A DNA stretch of 64,000 nt. Source: Flavobacterium pokkalii (lineage in GTDB: Bacteria; Bacteroidota; Bacteroidia; Flavobacteriales; Flavobacteriaceae). Below, piece by piece: positions 35,924-45,238 of this stretch (the stretch's first letter is position 1; every line of letters starts with the position of its first letter). The stretch is taken from contig NZ_NASZ01000022.1 in assembly GCF_014596575.1 (NCBI RefSeq), positions 1 to 64,000 of the forward strand. Reading direction: 5' to 3'. The notes beneath the pieces are model-generated. The model was not told where the DNA came from. It saw only the letters and a program-made list of their open reading frames with translations, and ran no database searches. Position numbers and translations under genes: made by a program.

Positions 35924-35964
35924 TCAATAGCGTTATTTATACAAATTTATAAATTAAAAGACCA

Positions 35965-36306
35965 ATGTTTTTTGTTGTTAACAAGTATTTAATACCTAAA
36001 GGATTCCGTGGTTTGACGGTTTTTCCTTTTGTGTTTTTGAAATTTCGTGTTGATAAAGACAATGTTGTTTTTGTCAATCACGAGCGTATTCATTTGCGAC
36101 AACAAACAGAGTTGTTAATTCTGCCTTTTTTTGTTTGGTATTTTTTAGAATACCTCTTTAATCTTCTGAAATACAACAACAAAAATCATGCCTATCGAAA
36201 TATTTCTTTTGAAAGAGAAGCTTACAACAATGAAGCAGATTTAGAATATCTTAAAAAAAGAAAGCTTTTTGGTTTTTGGAAGTATTTATTTTTAAATAAA
36301 GTTTAA
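35965..36306 (+). CDS. Hypothetical membrane-associated protein with HExxH-like motif
   Basis: 113 residues. NHERIHLRQQTELLILPFF (about 32-50) carries a His-Glu-x-x-His pattern with a nearby Gln/Glu, followed by one hydrophobic helix (LLILPFFVWYFLEYLFNLL). This resembles the metal-binding stretch and helix of M56-like peptidases, but the protein is far shorter than any known protease of that class. The C-terminus has FEREAYNNEADLEYLKKR, whose glutamates could complete a metal site. Conserved hypothetical; a peptidase role is a guess. Confidence 0.7.
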   Translation: MFFVVNKYLIPKGFRGLTVFPFVFLKFRVDKDNVVFVNHERIHLRQQTELLILPFFVWYFLEYLFNLLKYNNKNHAYRNISFEREAYNNEADLEYLKKRKLFGFWKYLFLNKV

Positions 36307-36413
36307 AGTTTTAACCGCAGAGACAGTTAAGGCTTTCACAGAGTTTTGAAAGTTTAGAAAGAAAATAATTTGCGAATTTGCGGTGGAAAATAATGGAGAA
36401 ATTTTAGAAGTTT

Positions 36414-36421
36414 TACCTTTG
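36414..36421 (+). promoter_or_regulatory. Promoter -7 box for the PLP lyase gene
   Basis: TACCTTTG fits TAnnTTTG and lies only 13 bases before the TTG start at 36434, so the transcript would be almost leaderless. Confidence 0.5.
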
Positions 36422-36433
36422 TAAAAAAAAGTT

Positions 36434-37330
36434 TTGAATCAGGAATTACAAATATTATTTCCTAAATCTATCTCGGTTACAATTAAAAGAGAGGATTTGT
36501 TGCACCCGGTAGTTTCCGGAAATAAATTTCGAAAATTAAAATACAATTTACTTCAGGCAAAAGCCGAGAATAAAGAAACGCTCCTCACTTTTGGAGGGGC
36601 TTTTTCTAATCATATTGCAGCGGTAGCTTATGCAGCTCAGGAGCAGGGTTTTCGGTCTGTTGGTGTTGTTCGCGGAGATGAATTAAACGAAAAGACAGAT
36701 AGTAATCCAACCTTGCAATTCGCTAAGGAATGCGGAATGCAATTTGAATTTGTGTCACGCGAAGCTTATCGCCATAAAACAGAAGCGGTTTTTTTGGAAG
36801 AATTAAAAGCAAAATTTGGTGATTTTTATCTCGTTCCCGAAGGAGGGACTAATGCATTGGCAATAAAAGGCTGTCAGGAGATTTTAACGGAAGAAGACGC
36901 GAAGTTTGATTATATTTGTTGTGCGGTTGGAACCGGCGGAACGATTTCGGGAATTATTAACAGTGCTTTGTCTCATCAAAAAGTTTTGGGATTTCCGGCC
37001 TTGAAAGGCAATTTTTTACAGGATGAAATCCGTATTTTTGCAGAGAATGACAACTGGGAATTAATTAATGATTATCATTTTGGCGGATATGCTAAGATTA
37101 ATGAAGAATTGGTTCGTTTTATCAATCAGTTTTATAAGGATACTAAAATTCCGTTAGATCCGGTTTATACAGGGAAAATGGTTTTTGGTGTTTTGGATTT
37201 AATTCAAAAAGATTTTTTTCCGGCGCATTCCAATATTTTGCTTATTCATACCGGTGGATTACAGGGAATCTTTGGAATGAATGAACGTTTAAAAAACAAA
37301 CAATTACCAACAATAACAATCGATGTTTAA
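36434..37330 (+). CDS. ACC deaminase / D-cysteine desulfhydrase family PLP enzyme
   Basis: 298 residues from a TTG start. IKREDLLHPVVSGNKFRKLKYN holds the PLP lysine (GNKFRKLKY). LLTFGGAFSNHIAAVAYAA, FVSREAY, LVPEGGTNALAIKGC and AVGTGGTISG are the remaining fold motifs of the ACC deaminase/D-cysteine desulfhydrase group. Homologues open D-cysteine or related amino acids to a keto acid, ammonia and sulfide. True ACC deaminases need specific Tyr and Glu residues that I cannot place with confidence. The homology begins close to the TTG, so a downstream start is unlikely. The 3' end overlaps the next gene by 8 bases. Confidence 0.85.
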   Translation: MNQELQILFPKSISVTIKREDLLHPVVSGNKFRKLKYNLLQAKAENKETLLTFGGAFSNHIAAVAYAAQEQGFRSVGVVRGDELNEKTDSNPTLQFAKECGMQFEFVSREAYRHKTEAVFLEELKAKFGDFYLVPEGGTNALAIKGCQEILTEEDAKFDYICCAVGTGGTISGIINSALSHQKVLGFPALKGNFLQDEIRIFAENDNWELINDYHFGGYAKINEELVRFINQFYKDTKIPLDPVYTGKMVFGVLDLIQKDFFPAHSNILLIHTGGLQGIFGMNERLKNKQLPTITIDV

Positions 37331-38156
37331 AAAAAGCCTACTATTATTTATTATCATCACTTTAGTGAGTTGTCACGCTACAAAATCCCCAATTGTAACG
37401 ACTAAAAAAGCAGCTTCTAAAAACAATGCCTATTCTTCAAGAACTAAAAAAAACAGCAAAAGTCGTAACGAAGTCATTGAATCTACTTCCCGAACGGTGG
37501 TTACCAATGATATTGTGAGCAATTATGTGTTAGAATACAAAGATATTGCGATGAGTAATATGAAAACTTATGGGATTCCGGCGAGTATTATTCTGGCACA
37601 GGGAATTCTAGAATCGGGAGCGGGAAGAGGTGATTTGGCTGTTAGTGCTAATAATCATTTTGGTATCAAATGCCATTCCGACTGGACGGGAGATTCTGTA
37701 CGACACGATGACGATGCCAGACAGGAGTGTTTTAGAAAATATGATAAAGTAGCCGAATCTTTCCGCGATCACGCCTTGTTTTTGACCGGAAAAGGAAGGT
37801 ATTCCAGTTTGTTTGAATTGGATAAAGATGATTATCAGGCTTGGGCAAAAGGCTTGCGTAAAGCGGGTTATGCTACGGATCCCAAATATCCTGAAAAATT
37901 AATTTCTTATATCGAAAGGTATAATCTGGCACAATATGATGCGCAGGTTTTAGGAATTAAATACCGACCGATAGAAAATCAAAATACAAGGTCAATTGCA
38001 GTGAGTTCCCGAAATGAATCCTATTATGAGGTTCAAAAAGGCGATACCTTATATTCTATTTCGAAAAAATACAATATGATGGTGGACGATTTGAAACGCA
38101 AAAATAAATTGACAGACAATACCCTTTATATCGGTCAAAAATTAAAAGTAAATTAA
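37323..38156 (+). CDS. Glucosaminidase-domain lipoprotein with LysM
   Basis: 277 residues. The lipoprotein signal ends [14 protein letters not shown]. An N-acetylglucosaminidase (mannosyl-glycoprotein endo-type) domain occupies about 75-205 with [20 protein letters not shown], where the Glu is the candidate catalytic acid, plus [12 protein letters not shown] and [19 protein letters not shown] LysM domain closes the protein ([28 protein letters not shown]). It should trim peptidoglycan at the outer membrane or in the periplasm. It overlaps the upstream gene by 8 bases and precedes hemL by 20, so the three may form an operon. Confidence 0.93.
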   Translation: MFKKSLLLFIIITLVSCHATKSPIVTTKKAASKNNAYSSRTKKNSKSRNEVIESTSRTVVTNDIVSNYVLEYKDIAMSNMKTYGIPASIILAQGILESGAGRGDLAVSANNHFGIKCHSDWTGDSVRHDDDARQECFRKYDKVAESFRDHALFLTGKGRYSSLFELDKDDYQAWAKGLRKAGYATDPKYPEKLISYIERYNLAQYDAQVLGIKYRPIENQNTRSIAVSSRNESYYEVQKGDTLYSISKKYNMMVDDLKRKNKLTDNTLYIGQKLKVN

Positions 38157-38176
38157 CTACAAGTTGTAAAATAAAA

Positions 38177-39463
38177 ATGTTATACCAAAGAAGTAGTCAG
38201 CTATTTGCTGAAGCAGAAAAAGTAATTCCCGGAGGAGTAAATTCGCCGGTACGAGCCTTCAAATCAGTTGGAGGAACCCCAATTTTTGTAAAAGAAGCCA
38301 AAGGAGCTTATTTGTATGATGAAGATGGAAACCGATTAATCGATTATATCAATTCCTGGGGGCCAATGATTTTAGGGCATGCTTATGAGCCGGTAGTTCA
38401 GGCAGTGACAGCAAGAGCTCAAAAGGGAACTTCTTTTGGAATGCCAACTGAGTTGGAAACCCAAATCGCTAAGTTAGCGGTTTCGATGGTCCCCAATATT
38501 GATAAAATTCGTTTTGTAAATTCCGGAACAGAAGCCTGTATGAGTGCAGTGCGATTAGCACGCGGATTTACAAAAAGAGATAAAATAATTAAATTTTCAG
38601 GCTGTTATCATGGCCATTCGGATTCTTTTCTGATTCAGGCGGGAAGTGGCGCGATGACTTTTGGAACGCCTAACAGTCCTGGTGTAACAGCCGGAACGGC
38701 TAAAGATACATTGTTAGCTAGATACAATGATTTAGAAAATGTAAAGGGTTTAATTGAGGCGAATCCTAATGAAATTGCTGCCATTATTGTGGAACCTGTT
38801 GCGGGAAATATGGGTTGCGTACCTCCGCTAAAAGGATTTTTGGAAGGTTTACGTCAGTTATGTTCGGAGAATGGAATTTTGTTGATTTTTGATGAGGTAA
38901 TGACTGGTTTCCGTCTGGCAAAAGGTGGAGCGCAGGAATTACTAAAAATTGATGCCGATATTGTTTGTTTCGGAAAAGTAATTGGTGGCGGATTACCGGT
39001 AGGAGCTTTTGCTGCCCGTGAAGAAATTATGAATTATTTAGCGCCACTTGGGCCTGTGTATCAGGCAGGAACTTTGTCCGGAAATCCATTGGCGATGGCC
39101 GCGGGTCTGGCAATGTTAGAATCTTTAAATAATGATGCCGCTATTTTTGAACGATTGGAACAAAAAACAGCTTACTTAGAAGCCGGAATTCAACGTGTGT
39201 TGCAGGCTAACAAAATTGTTTATACGATTAACAGAGTTGGTTCGATGATTTCGGTGCATTTTGATGAAAGTCCTGTTGTTGATTTTCAAACTGCCGCTAA
39301 AGGTGATAATGCCACTTTTAAAAAGTTTTTCCACGGTTTGTTACAGGAAGGTGTTTACATTGCGCCCTCAGCTTACGAAACCTGGTTTATAACTGATGCG
39401 CTGACTTATGAAGATTTGGATTTTACCATCAACGCGATTGATAAAGTTTCTAAAACGCTATAA
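38177..39463 (+). CDS. hemL: Glutamate-1-semialdehyde 2,1-aminomutase
   Basis: 428 residues. It is a PLP enzyme that moves the amino group in glutamate 1-semialdehyde to make 5-aminolevulinate for haem. [24 protein letters not shown] is the typical start, [11 protein letters not shown] and [13 protein letters not shown] are family motifs, and [16 protein letters not shown] carries the PLP lysine. The length is standard. Haem demand is consistent with the cytochromes elsewhere in the window. It closes a run of three same-strand genes and ends in a perfect terminator. Confidence 0.97.
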   Translation: MLYQRSSQLFAEAEKVIPGGVNSPVRAFKSVGGTPIFVKEAKGAYLYDEDGNRLIDYINSWGPMILGHAYEPVVQAVTARAQKGTSFGMPTELETQIAKLAVSMVPNIDKIRFVNSGTEACMSAVRLARGFTKRDKIIKFSGCYHGHSDSFLIQAGSGAMTFGTPNSPGVTAGTAKDTLLARYNDLENVKGLIEANPNEIAAIIVEPVAGNMGCVPPLKGFLEGLRQLCSENGILLIFDEVMTGFRLAKGGAQELLKIDADIVCFGKVIGGGLPVGAFAAREEIMNYLAPLGPVYQAGTLSGNPLAMAAGLAMLESLNNDAAIFERLEQKTAYLEAGIQRVLQANKIVYTINRVGSMISVHFDESPVVDFQTAAKGDNATFKKFFHGLLQEGVYIAPSAYETWFITDALTYEDLDFTINAIDKVSKTL

Positions 39464-39474
39464 TTTTGGACATA

Positions 39475-39504
39475 AAAAAAGCTTCGGAATTCCGAAGCTT
39501 TTTT
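39475..39504. terminator. Terminator after hemL
   Basis: AAAAAAGCTTCGGAA and TTCCGAAGCTTTTTT form a perfect 30-base palindrome between the convergent hemL (+) and LTxxQ gene (-). It works on both strands. Confidence 0.9.
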
Positions 39505-39508
39505 GTTA

Positions 39509-39979
39509 TTAGTTATCCATGTCACCGCCGCCTCTTGGTCCGTTGTCATCCATTCCCATACCACCTTGTCTTTCACTCATTCTTTGCTGCATTCTTTCTC
39601 TCATTTTGTCCTGATTGCTTTTCCATTTTGTGAATTGTTCAGGAGTTAAAATAGCTTTCATTTTTTCTTCAGAAGCTTTCATATGATCCTGCATTCCTTT
39701 TTTTTGGTCGCCTGCTTTTTCTTTGGATTTGTCCTTTTTATTTTTCATGTCGGCCATCATCGCTTCTCTTTCTTTAGCTTCGTCGGCATACATTTGTTTT
39801 AGTTGCTCCTGTTGTTTGGCGTCTAAGTTCAAATCCTTAGTCATTCTTTCCACACGTCTTTCGGCGCGCTGTTCAGGAGTCATGTTTCCCATTTCACCTC
39901 TTTGAGGTCTTTCTTTTCTGTCTTGTGCAAAAGTTGATACACTAGCAACTAATAATGCAGCAATAATTAATTTTTTCAT
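39509..39979 (-). CDS. LTxxQ/Spy-like periplasmic protein, copy 1
   Basis: 156 residues. Signal peptide 1-18 (LIIAALLVASVSTFAQ). The mature protein is helical and highly charged, with MTPEQRAERRVERMTKDLNL, LDAKQQEQLKQMYADEAKE and ILTPEQFTKWK, the LTxxQ-type repeats of Spy/CpxP-like proteins. These act as periplasmic chaperones or stress sensors in Proteobacteria. The tail is Met, Arg and Gly rich. A related gene sits at 61453. Confidence 0.85.
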   Translation of the reverse strand: MKKLIIAALLVASVSTFAQDRKERPQRGEMGNMTPEQRAERRVERMTKDLNLDAKQQEQLKQMYADEAKEREAMMADMKNKKDKSKEKAGDQKKGMQDHMKASEEKMKAILTPEQFTKWKSNQDKMRERMQQRMSERQGGMGMDDNGPRGGGDMDN

Positions 39980-40113
39980 TTTTCTTGATTTATGTTAAAA
40001 GTTATGGGTATAAGATGATAAATAAAGAGAAAGGTTTAATTATTGTCAAAAAAAATATTTATTTTTTTAAAATAGTGAATATCGTTTGTCGTTGGTTTTT
40101 TAAATAGCTGTTT

Positions 40114-41652
40114 TTATTTAAAAGAAGGAGCTTCAAATTTTACAAATCCGCCTTTATTTTCTTTTCGTTCAATGGATTGCGTAACGATTAAACTTCCGAT
40201 GGTAATCATATTCAGTAATTCAAAATAAGCCGAATTGAGCTGGTGATTTTCGCCTAATTTTTCAATGGCTGCCTTCCATTCTAAAAGTTGAATTTTAGCA
40301 TTTTGCAAATCGGTTTCGTATCTGACGATTCCGGCATTTTGTCGCATGAGTTGTTGCAAATTTGCCTTTAAAGTATTCAGATAGTCAGTGTCAATTTCTG
40401 GTTTTTCCATGCTGTTGTATTCCGGAATTGCAATATTCGGAACTTCTGTTTTTAAAGCAGGATTCGACAAATATTCAAATATTCTGCTGGAATAAACTAA
40501 TGCTTCTAATAAAGAATTAGATGCCAAACGATTTGCTCCATGCAATCCGGTTTGCGAACATTCTCCGCAGGCAAATAAATTGTTTACCGAAGTTTTTCCA
40601 TCCATATCTACGACAATTCCTCCGCAAATATAATGTTGTGCCGGAACAACCGGAATCCAGTCTTTGGTAACATCAATTCCTGCTTTAAGACAATGATTGT
40701 AAATCATCGGAAAATGTTGTTTGAACGCTTCAATGTCCAAGTGGGAACAATCTAAATAAACGCAGTCGTCTCCTGATTTTTTTAGTTCCAAATCAATGCT
40801 TTGGGAAACAATATCACGCGAAGCCAGTTCTTCTCTGCTATCATAATCAATCATAAAACGGCGACCATTTTTAGTACGTAGATAAGCACCAAAACCACGA
40901 ACCGCTTCAGAAATTAAAAACTTAGAACCTGTGGTTGGCTCGTAAAAAGCAGTCGGGTGAAACTGAATAAATTCCATTTCTTTAATGCTGGCATTGGCAC
41001 GATAAGCCATCGCTATCCCGTCTCCGGTAGCAATAGCGGGATTAGTGGTGTGACCGTAAAGAATTCCAATTCCTCCGGTGGCCAGTAAAGTAATATCTGA
41101 TTTATAAGTGCTTATTTTTTGTGTTTTTTGATCTAAAACATAAGCTCCCAAACAGTAATTTTCGGCTGTAATTAAATCGGTGGCAAAATGATGGTCTAAA
41201 ACGGTGATGTTGCTTTTTTGGTAAACCTGTCCTAAAATAGCGCGTTCAATTTCGTGACCTGTCTGGTCTTTGTGATGTACCACGCGGTTTTCAGAATGCC
41301 CGCCTTCTTTTCCTAAATTCAAATTGCCGTCTGAATTTTTGTCAAATTTGGCTCCCCATTCAATTAATTCTTTTAATCGTTGAGGACCTTCTGTTACCAC
41401 CATTCTTACTACTGATTCATTGCATAATCCATCGCCACAAATCAAAGTATCTTCGATGTGTTTTTGGTAGGAATCTTCGTTTTTGTCGGTAACAATAGCA
41501 ATACCACCCTGTGCGTATTTGGTATTGGATTCGTCGGCATTAGCTTTAGTTACAATGGTAACTTTTTTGTCCGGAAATTGTTCCGCAATTCGGAGCGCAA
41601 AGGTCAAGCCGGCAACACCCGAGCCTATTATCAGGTAATTGGTATTTGTCAT
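40114..41652 (-). CDS. nadB: L-aspartate oxidase
   Basis: 512 residues. It oxidises L-aspartate to iminoaspartate with FAD, the first step of de novo NAD synthesis. The FAD site opens as YLIIGSGVAGLTFALRIAE, with TKANADESNTKYAQGGIAI, GGHSENRVVHHKDQTG and LLATGGIGILYGHTTNPAIATGDGIAMAYRA following (in part). HPTAFYE and HGANRLASNSLLEALVY are diagnostic for the family. It shares one base with the upstream nadA stop, so the pair is translationally coupled. When O2 is absent, fumarate can serve as electron acceptor, which suits the anaerobic theme next door. Confidence 0.97.
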   Translation of the reverse strand: MTNTNYLIIGSGVAGLTFALRIAEQFPDKKVTIVTKANADESNTKYAQGGIAIVTDKNEDSYQKHIEDTLICGDGLCNESVVRMVVTEGPQRLKELIEWGAKFDKNSDGNLNLGKEGGHSENRVVHHKDQTGHEIERAILGQVYQKSNITVLDHHFATDLITAENYCLGAYVLDQKTQKISTYKSDITLLATGGIGILYGHTTNPAIATGDGIAMAYRANASIKEMEFIQFHPTAFYEPTTGSKFLISEAVRGFGAYLRTKNGRRFMIDYDSREELASRDIVSQSIDLELKKSGDDCVYLDCSHLDIEAFKQHFPMIYNHCLKAGIDVTKDWIPVVPAQHYICGGIVVDMDGKTSVNNLFACGECSQTGLHGANRLASNSLLEALVYSSRIFEYLSNPALKTEVPNIAIPEYNSMEKPEIDTDYLNTLKANLQQLMRQNAGIVRYETDLQNAKIQLLEWKAAIEKLGENHQLNSAYFELLNMITIGSLIVTQSIERKENKGGFVKFEAPSFK

Positions 41653-42596
41653 TATTTAGATAATTCAAGCATTCTTTCGATAGGAACTAATGCTTTTTGG
41701 ATAATGTCTTCGGCTACGTGCACTTCCGGGCTTTCGTTTGCTAAGCAATCATAGACTTTTTGTAAAGTATTCATTTTCATGTAGCCACATTCGCTGCAGG
41801 CGCACGTATTATCCTCTTTTGCCGGAGCAGGAATTAATGTTTTATTAGGAACTTCTTCCTGCATTTTGTGTAAAATACCAAATTCAGTTGCAACAATAAA
41901 TTTGTTGTTCGGATTGGTTTTTACATATTCAATCATTCCGGAAGTAGAACCAATGTAACTGGCGGTTTCCAAAATGTGTGTTTCAGATTCCGGGTGAGCG
42001 ATGATTTGAGCATCCGGATGTTGTTTGTATAAGGCAATTAGTTTGTCTAATGAAAAAGCTTCGTGAACCACACAGGAACCATCCCAAAGAAGCATTTCTC
42101 TTCCGGTTTTGCTCATGACATACTTTCCAAGGTTTTTATCCGGAGCAAAAATAATTGGCTTGTCTTTTGGAATTGATTCTACAATTTTTACAGCATTAGC
42201 TGAGGTTACCACAATATCCGTCAGTGCTTTTACTTCGGCAGAGCAGTTTACATAAGTAATTACGGTGTGATCAGGATGCTGATCGATGAAATTTTTAAAT
42301 AAGTCCGGCGGACAAGATTCTGCCAAAGAGCAACCTGCATTCAAATCAGGAAGGATTACTTTTTTAGAAGGATTTAAAATCTTTGCTGTTTCGGCCATAA
42401 AATGAACCCCCGCAAAAAGAATAATATCAGCATCCACCTTAGTGGCTTCCTGTGATAATCCCAAGCTGTCTCCTACATAATCAGCGATATCCTGAATGTC
42501 ATTTTCCTGGTAATAATGTGCCAGAATTACGGCATTTTTTACTTTTTTTAATTCTAATATACGCTCTTTTAAATCTTTTATTTTTTCTGTGTCCAT
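41652..42596 (-). CDS. nadA: Quinolinate synthase
   Basis: 314 residues. It joins iminoaspartate and dihydroxyacetone phosphate to quinolinate using an oxygen-sensitive [4Fe-4S] cluster. The conserved stretches are VILAHYYQENDIQDIADYVGDSLGLS, VHFMAETAKILNP, GCSLAESC, YVNCSAEVKALTDI and the C-terminal CACSECGYMKMN. The cluster cysteines lie in the last four segments. It forms an operon with nadB. The NsrR-like regulator gene ends 75 bases upstream on the same strand, so read-through from the anaerobic operon is possible. Confidence 0.97.
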   Translation of the reverse strand: MDTEKIKDLKERILELKKVKNAVILAHYYQENDIQDIADYVGDSLGLSQEATKVDADIILFAGVHFMAETAKILNPSKKVILPDLNAGCSLAESCPPDLFKNFIDQHPDHTVITYVNCSAEVKALTDIVVTSANAVKIVESIPKDKPIIFAPDKNLGKYVMSKTGREMLLWDGSCVVHEAFSLDKLIALYKQHPDAQIIAHPESETHILETASYIGSTSGMIEYVKTNPNNKFIVATEFGILHKMQEEVPNKTLIPAPAKEDNTCACSECGYMKMNTLQKVYDCLANESPEVHVAEDIIQKALVPIERMLELSK

Positions 42597-42670
42597 TTTG
42601 TTAATTACAAGTATTTGAAAGTAATACTCTTGTTTTTATTGGTGTTGTTTTTTTATAAAAACGAATTTGA

Positions 42671-43105
42671 TTAATATCTTAAAAAAGTATCTCCGGATTT
42701 AATTCCTGAAGCGAGTTCTTCTAAATTAGTGTTTTCTAACATAGCAGCCAGTTCGTTTCGGATGAATTTAAATTTATCGTGAACCGGACAAGGATGTTCT
42801 TCCGAACAATGACTCAGTCCAAGACCACAACCTGTAAAAACCTGATTGCCTTCTAATGCTGTCACAATTTGAGATAATTTTATCTGACTCATTGTTTCTT
42901 TTGGAATTTCAAATCCGCCTCCTACGCCTTTAATCGAATGAATAATGTTGTTTTTGGAAAGGATTTGTAAAATTTTAGCAGTAAAAGCTTCCGGGGAATC
43001 TATTTTTTTGGCAATGTCTTTCAGCCCAACACGGTTGTTTTGAAAAGATTCTGATGCAATGAAAATAGTTGCCCTGATTCCGTATTCACAAGTTTTAGAG
43101 AACAT
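42671..43105 (-). CDS. Rrf2-family regulator, NsrR-like
   Basis: 144 residues. Winged-helix N-terminus: FSKTCEYGIRATIFIASES, LKDIAKKIDSPEAFTAKILQ and GVGGGFEIP. Three cysteines, C93, C100 and C106, in GCGLGLSHCSEEHPCPVH match the number and place of the [4Fe-4S] ligands of the NO sensor NsrR. NO destroys the cluster and releases the repressor in known members. Here it is the last gene of a minus-strand block that starts with ric and nrdD. The palindromes before ric, nirK and narK are its best candidate targets. The family is clear; the NO-sensing role is inferred from cysteines and context. Confidence 0.88.
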   Translation of the reverse strand: MFSKTCEYGIRATIFIASESFQNNRVGLKDIAKKIDSPEAFTAKILQILSKNNIIHSIKGVGGGFEIPKETMSQIKLSQIVTALEGNQVFTGCGLGLSHCSEEHPCPVHDKFKFIRNELAAMLENTNLEELASGIKSGDTFLRY

Positions 43106-43148
43106 ATTTAATTTTTTACAAATTTATTGAAATAAGTTCATTATTGAA

Positions 43149-44372
43149 CTATAATTTTTGAGGTTGAATTGCTTTGAAATTTAACAAAATACCGGAAATT
43201 AGTGTTGATAGTCCTAATGGTAAAAAAATACTGGCGGTAAAAAGATTTTCTGTATATCCGGGAAGCTGTCCTTTGTTGAAAAAAAAGTGGCTGCCTTGTA
43301 GAAATAAAAGTAATTCGGTACCCGTAAAACCTATTAAAAACAATAAGATTCCTAATTTGACGCGTTTCTTTTGTCCGTTTAGAAATGTATTTTGCAGCAC
43401 AAATCCCAATAAAAAACCACTAATGATTCCGAGCATTGTTAAATGTATGTAGCCAATGACAAAATTTCGAATTTGATGTGAAATTTGGGCAAATTCAGGA
43501 ATTAAAACAACCAACTGAATGACGACTTTTAGGACTAATGAAGTTAAGGCGAAGCCATAAACCAGTTTTTCAACAGCTTTTAAATTGGAAAAGAAAGTTT
43601 CAAAATGAGGTCGGATGATTTGGATAAAAAGAATAAAAGAAATCAGTTGCAATAGTACTCCCAGACTGTTTATCCAATGGAAAAGAGGATTAGGAAGATA
43701 CCAACTTACCGGCAAAGCCAAGGTTAAAACCGTAGCCGAAACCTGAAAATTATAAAATCGCTGAAATATTTTTTTGTCGATAGTTGCATTCAAATGTTTG
43801 AGAAATAACGCTAAAATGGCAAATAAAAACCAGCCGTTAAACTGAAAATGAAGGAAAAACTGAATGGCTATCTGATAAAAAGCACTGGCTTTTCCTAAGA
43901 GTCCAACTGCCGGGCCCAAACACCAAACGCCTAAAGTGGACAATATCATGAAAAACAATGCGGTTCTTAAAAGTTGTTTTTCAGGTAGCGAATTGGTTTT
44001 GGCATCTTTCCAAACTAATCGACAGAAATAGTAACTGCAAAAAATATGCAGCGTAGAAAAAATTATAGAAAATAAAGCGTAACCTTCCACAGGAAAACGA
44101 AACATCATTCCGATGACGGCAATTTCGGTTAGCCAGAATAATCGGTTGTAAAAAGGTTTTTGCTGCGCTGTTTTTGGAATAAAAAAATGAACAATTAAGC
44201 TGTAAATCATCAGATAAACCCAGCCTAGCATGGCTACGTGTGAATGTCCGTGTAATAAAAATTGGTAATTGATATTGGGAACAGGAAAAATTGCAACAAA
44301 CCGAAGTACTAGTCCCATGCTGGCTGCAATGAAAAAATTAATAAAACAGATTAAGAGCCAATGTTTTCGCAT
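43149..44372 (-). CDS. Histidine-bearing polytopic membrane protein, haem-copper oxidase subunit I-like
   Basis: 407 residues with about twelve membrane helices. Histidines sit within helices: LLHGHSHVAMLGW (about 40-52), QFFLHFQFNGWF (about 167-178) and IGYIHLTMLGI (about 302-312). The pattern HGHxHVAMxGW recalls the second helix of haem-copper oxidases and NO reductases, but I cannot find the full HxH plus HH metal set. It may bind haem and handle NO, or be a distant relative of NnrS. It lies 2 bases after nrdG in the operon that also holds ric and an NsrR-like regulator, which supports an NO-related role. Confidence 0.65.
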   Translation of the reverse strand: MRKHWLLICFINFFIAASMGLVLRFVAIFPVPNINYQFLLHGHSHVAMLGWVYLMIYSLIVHFFIPKTAQQKPFYNRLFWLTEIAVIGMMFRFPVEGYALFSIIFSTLHIFCSYYFCRLVWKDAKTNSLPEKQLLRTALFFMILSTLGVWCLGPAVGLLGKASAFYQIAIQFFLHFQFNGWFLFAILALFLKHLNATIDKKIFQRFYNFQVSATVLTLALPVSWYLPNPLFHWINSLGVLLQLISFILFIQIIRPHFETFFSNLKAVEKLVYGFALTSLVLKVVIQLVVLIPEFAQISHQIRNFVIGYIHLTMLGIISGFLLGFVLQNTFLNGQKKRVKLGILLFLIGFTGTELLLFLQGSHFFFNKGQLPGYTENLFTASIFLPLGLSTLISGILLNFKAIQPQKL

Positions 44373-44374
44373 AA

Positions 44375-45064
44375 TTATCCTCTGATAGAAACTTTTATTT
44401 TTGAAGTGGAAAGTTTTTCTTCGTTTAATATTTTAAGTGAGTGACCTAAATTTTCTAAGGTTTTTACGCCGTTTACAAAATACTGAAGGTAGTAATTCCC
44501 CGAATATTTTTTGCTTTCTAAATATATAATCATCTGTTGAATATCTTTTTCAGGAATCAATTCCGAATGAACAGTGGTTCGAACTTCAAATGGAAGTTGG
44601 TTTTCTAAAAGTAAATCTAAAGATTTTTCAAATTGTAGAAAAAGAACCGATTGGGTTATTTTTTCAAAATGTTTCGGTAGCGCTTTAAAATCAAGCGACA
44701 CATAATCAATCAATTGTTTTTCAATCAGTTTTTTTAAGAGCATTGGTCTGGAACCGTTAGTGTCAATTTTGATTAGAAATCCCATTTTTTTAATTTCCAA
44801 AATGAGGTCGATAATGTTTTTGTGTAATAAACATTCGCCTCCGCTAAGAACTACTGCGTCAAGTAAATTTTTACGGGAATGAAGAAAAGTAAGCGCTTTT
44901 TCAAAAGAAATACTTCCTTTTCCAAGAACAATTTCGGGATTGTAACAATACAAACAACGCATATTACAGCCTGCAAACCAAAGTATACAGGCTGATTGAT
45001 GCGCATAATCTAATAAAGTAAAAGGCGTTATGCTGTAAATAGGTGTACTAACATTTTCCTTCAT
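44375..45064 (-). CDS. nrdG: Anaerobic ribonucleotide reductase activase
   Basis: 229 residues from ATG 45064 (MKENVSTPIYSITPFTLLDY); a longer TTG-led frame to 45103 is less likely. It is a radical-SAM enzyme with the cluster motif CNMRCLYC in FAGCNMRCLYCYNPEI and the GGECLLH loop. It uses S-adenosylmethionine to make the glycyl radical of class III ribonucleotide reductase. The start codon lies inside the preceding mini-gene, so the two overlap by 17 bases and are likely translated together. It belongs to the group of larger NrdG proteins of about 230 residues. Confidence 0.95.
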   Translation of the reverse strand: MKENVSTPIYSITPFTLLDYAHQSACILWFAGCNMRCLYCYNPEIVLGKGSISFEKALTFLHSRKNLLDAVVLSGGECLLHKNIIDLILEIKKMGFLIKIDTNGSRPMLLKKLIEKQLIDYVSLDFKALPKHFEKITQSVLFLQFEKSLDLLLENQLPFEVRTTVHSELIPEKDIQQMIIYLESKKYSGNYYLQYFVNGVKTLENLGHSLKILNEEKLSTSKIKVSIRG

Positions 45065-45212
45065 TGAAATGAGTGCGTTGTTTGTGTTCTCCTTTTTTTC
45101 CAATGTTGAAGCTTTCTACCGGACGATGATAGCCCATTACTCGGGTGTACACTAAGCATTTGGTTCTTAAATGCTGTTTTTCTTCTAAAATTGGGTTTGT
45201 GGTTGTTTTCAT
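45048..45212 (-). CDS. Separate glycyl-radical domain of class III ribonucleotide reductase
   Basis: 54 residues, ATG 45212 to TAG 45048. The core TKCLVYTRVMGYHRPVESFN and the following GKKGEHKQRTHF are what normally forms the extreme C-terminus of NrdD proteins (Tyr-x-Arg-Val-x-Gly-Tyr). Gly27 in RVMGY is the expected radical glycine. The large nrdD frame stops 26 bases upstream after its zinc module and lacks this segment. The mini-gene is in another frame, and an in-frame TAA stands two codons before its ATG, so one sequencing indel cannot fuse them. It overlaps nrdG by 17 bases. It must associate with the large subunit, or serve like GrcA as a spare radical domain. Confidence 0.85.
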   Translation of the reverse strand: MKTTTNPILEEKQHLRTKCLVYTRVMGYHRPVESFNIGKKGEHKQRTHFNEGKC

Positions 45213-45238
45213 GATTATTTATAGTTTGTTGTTTTGAA

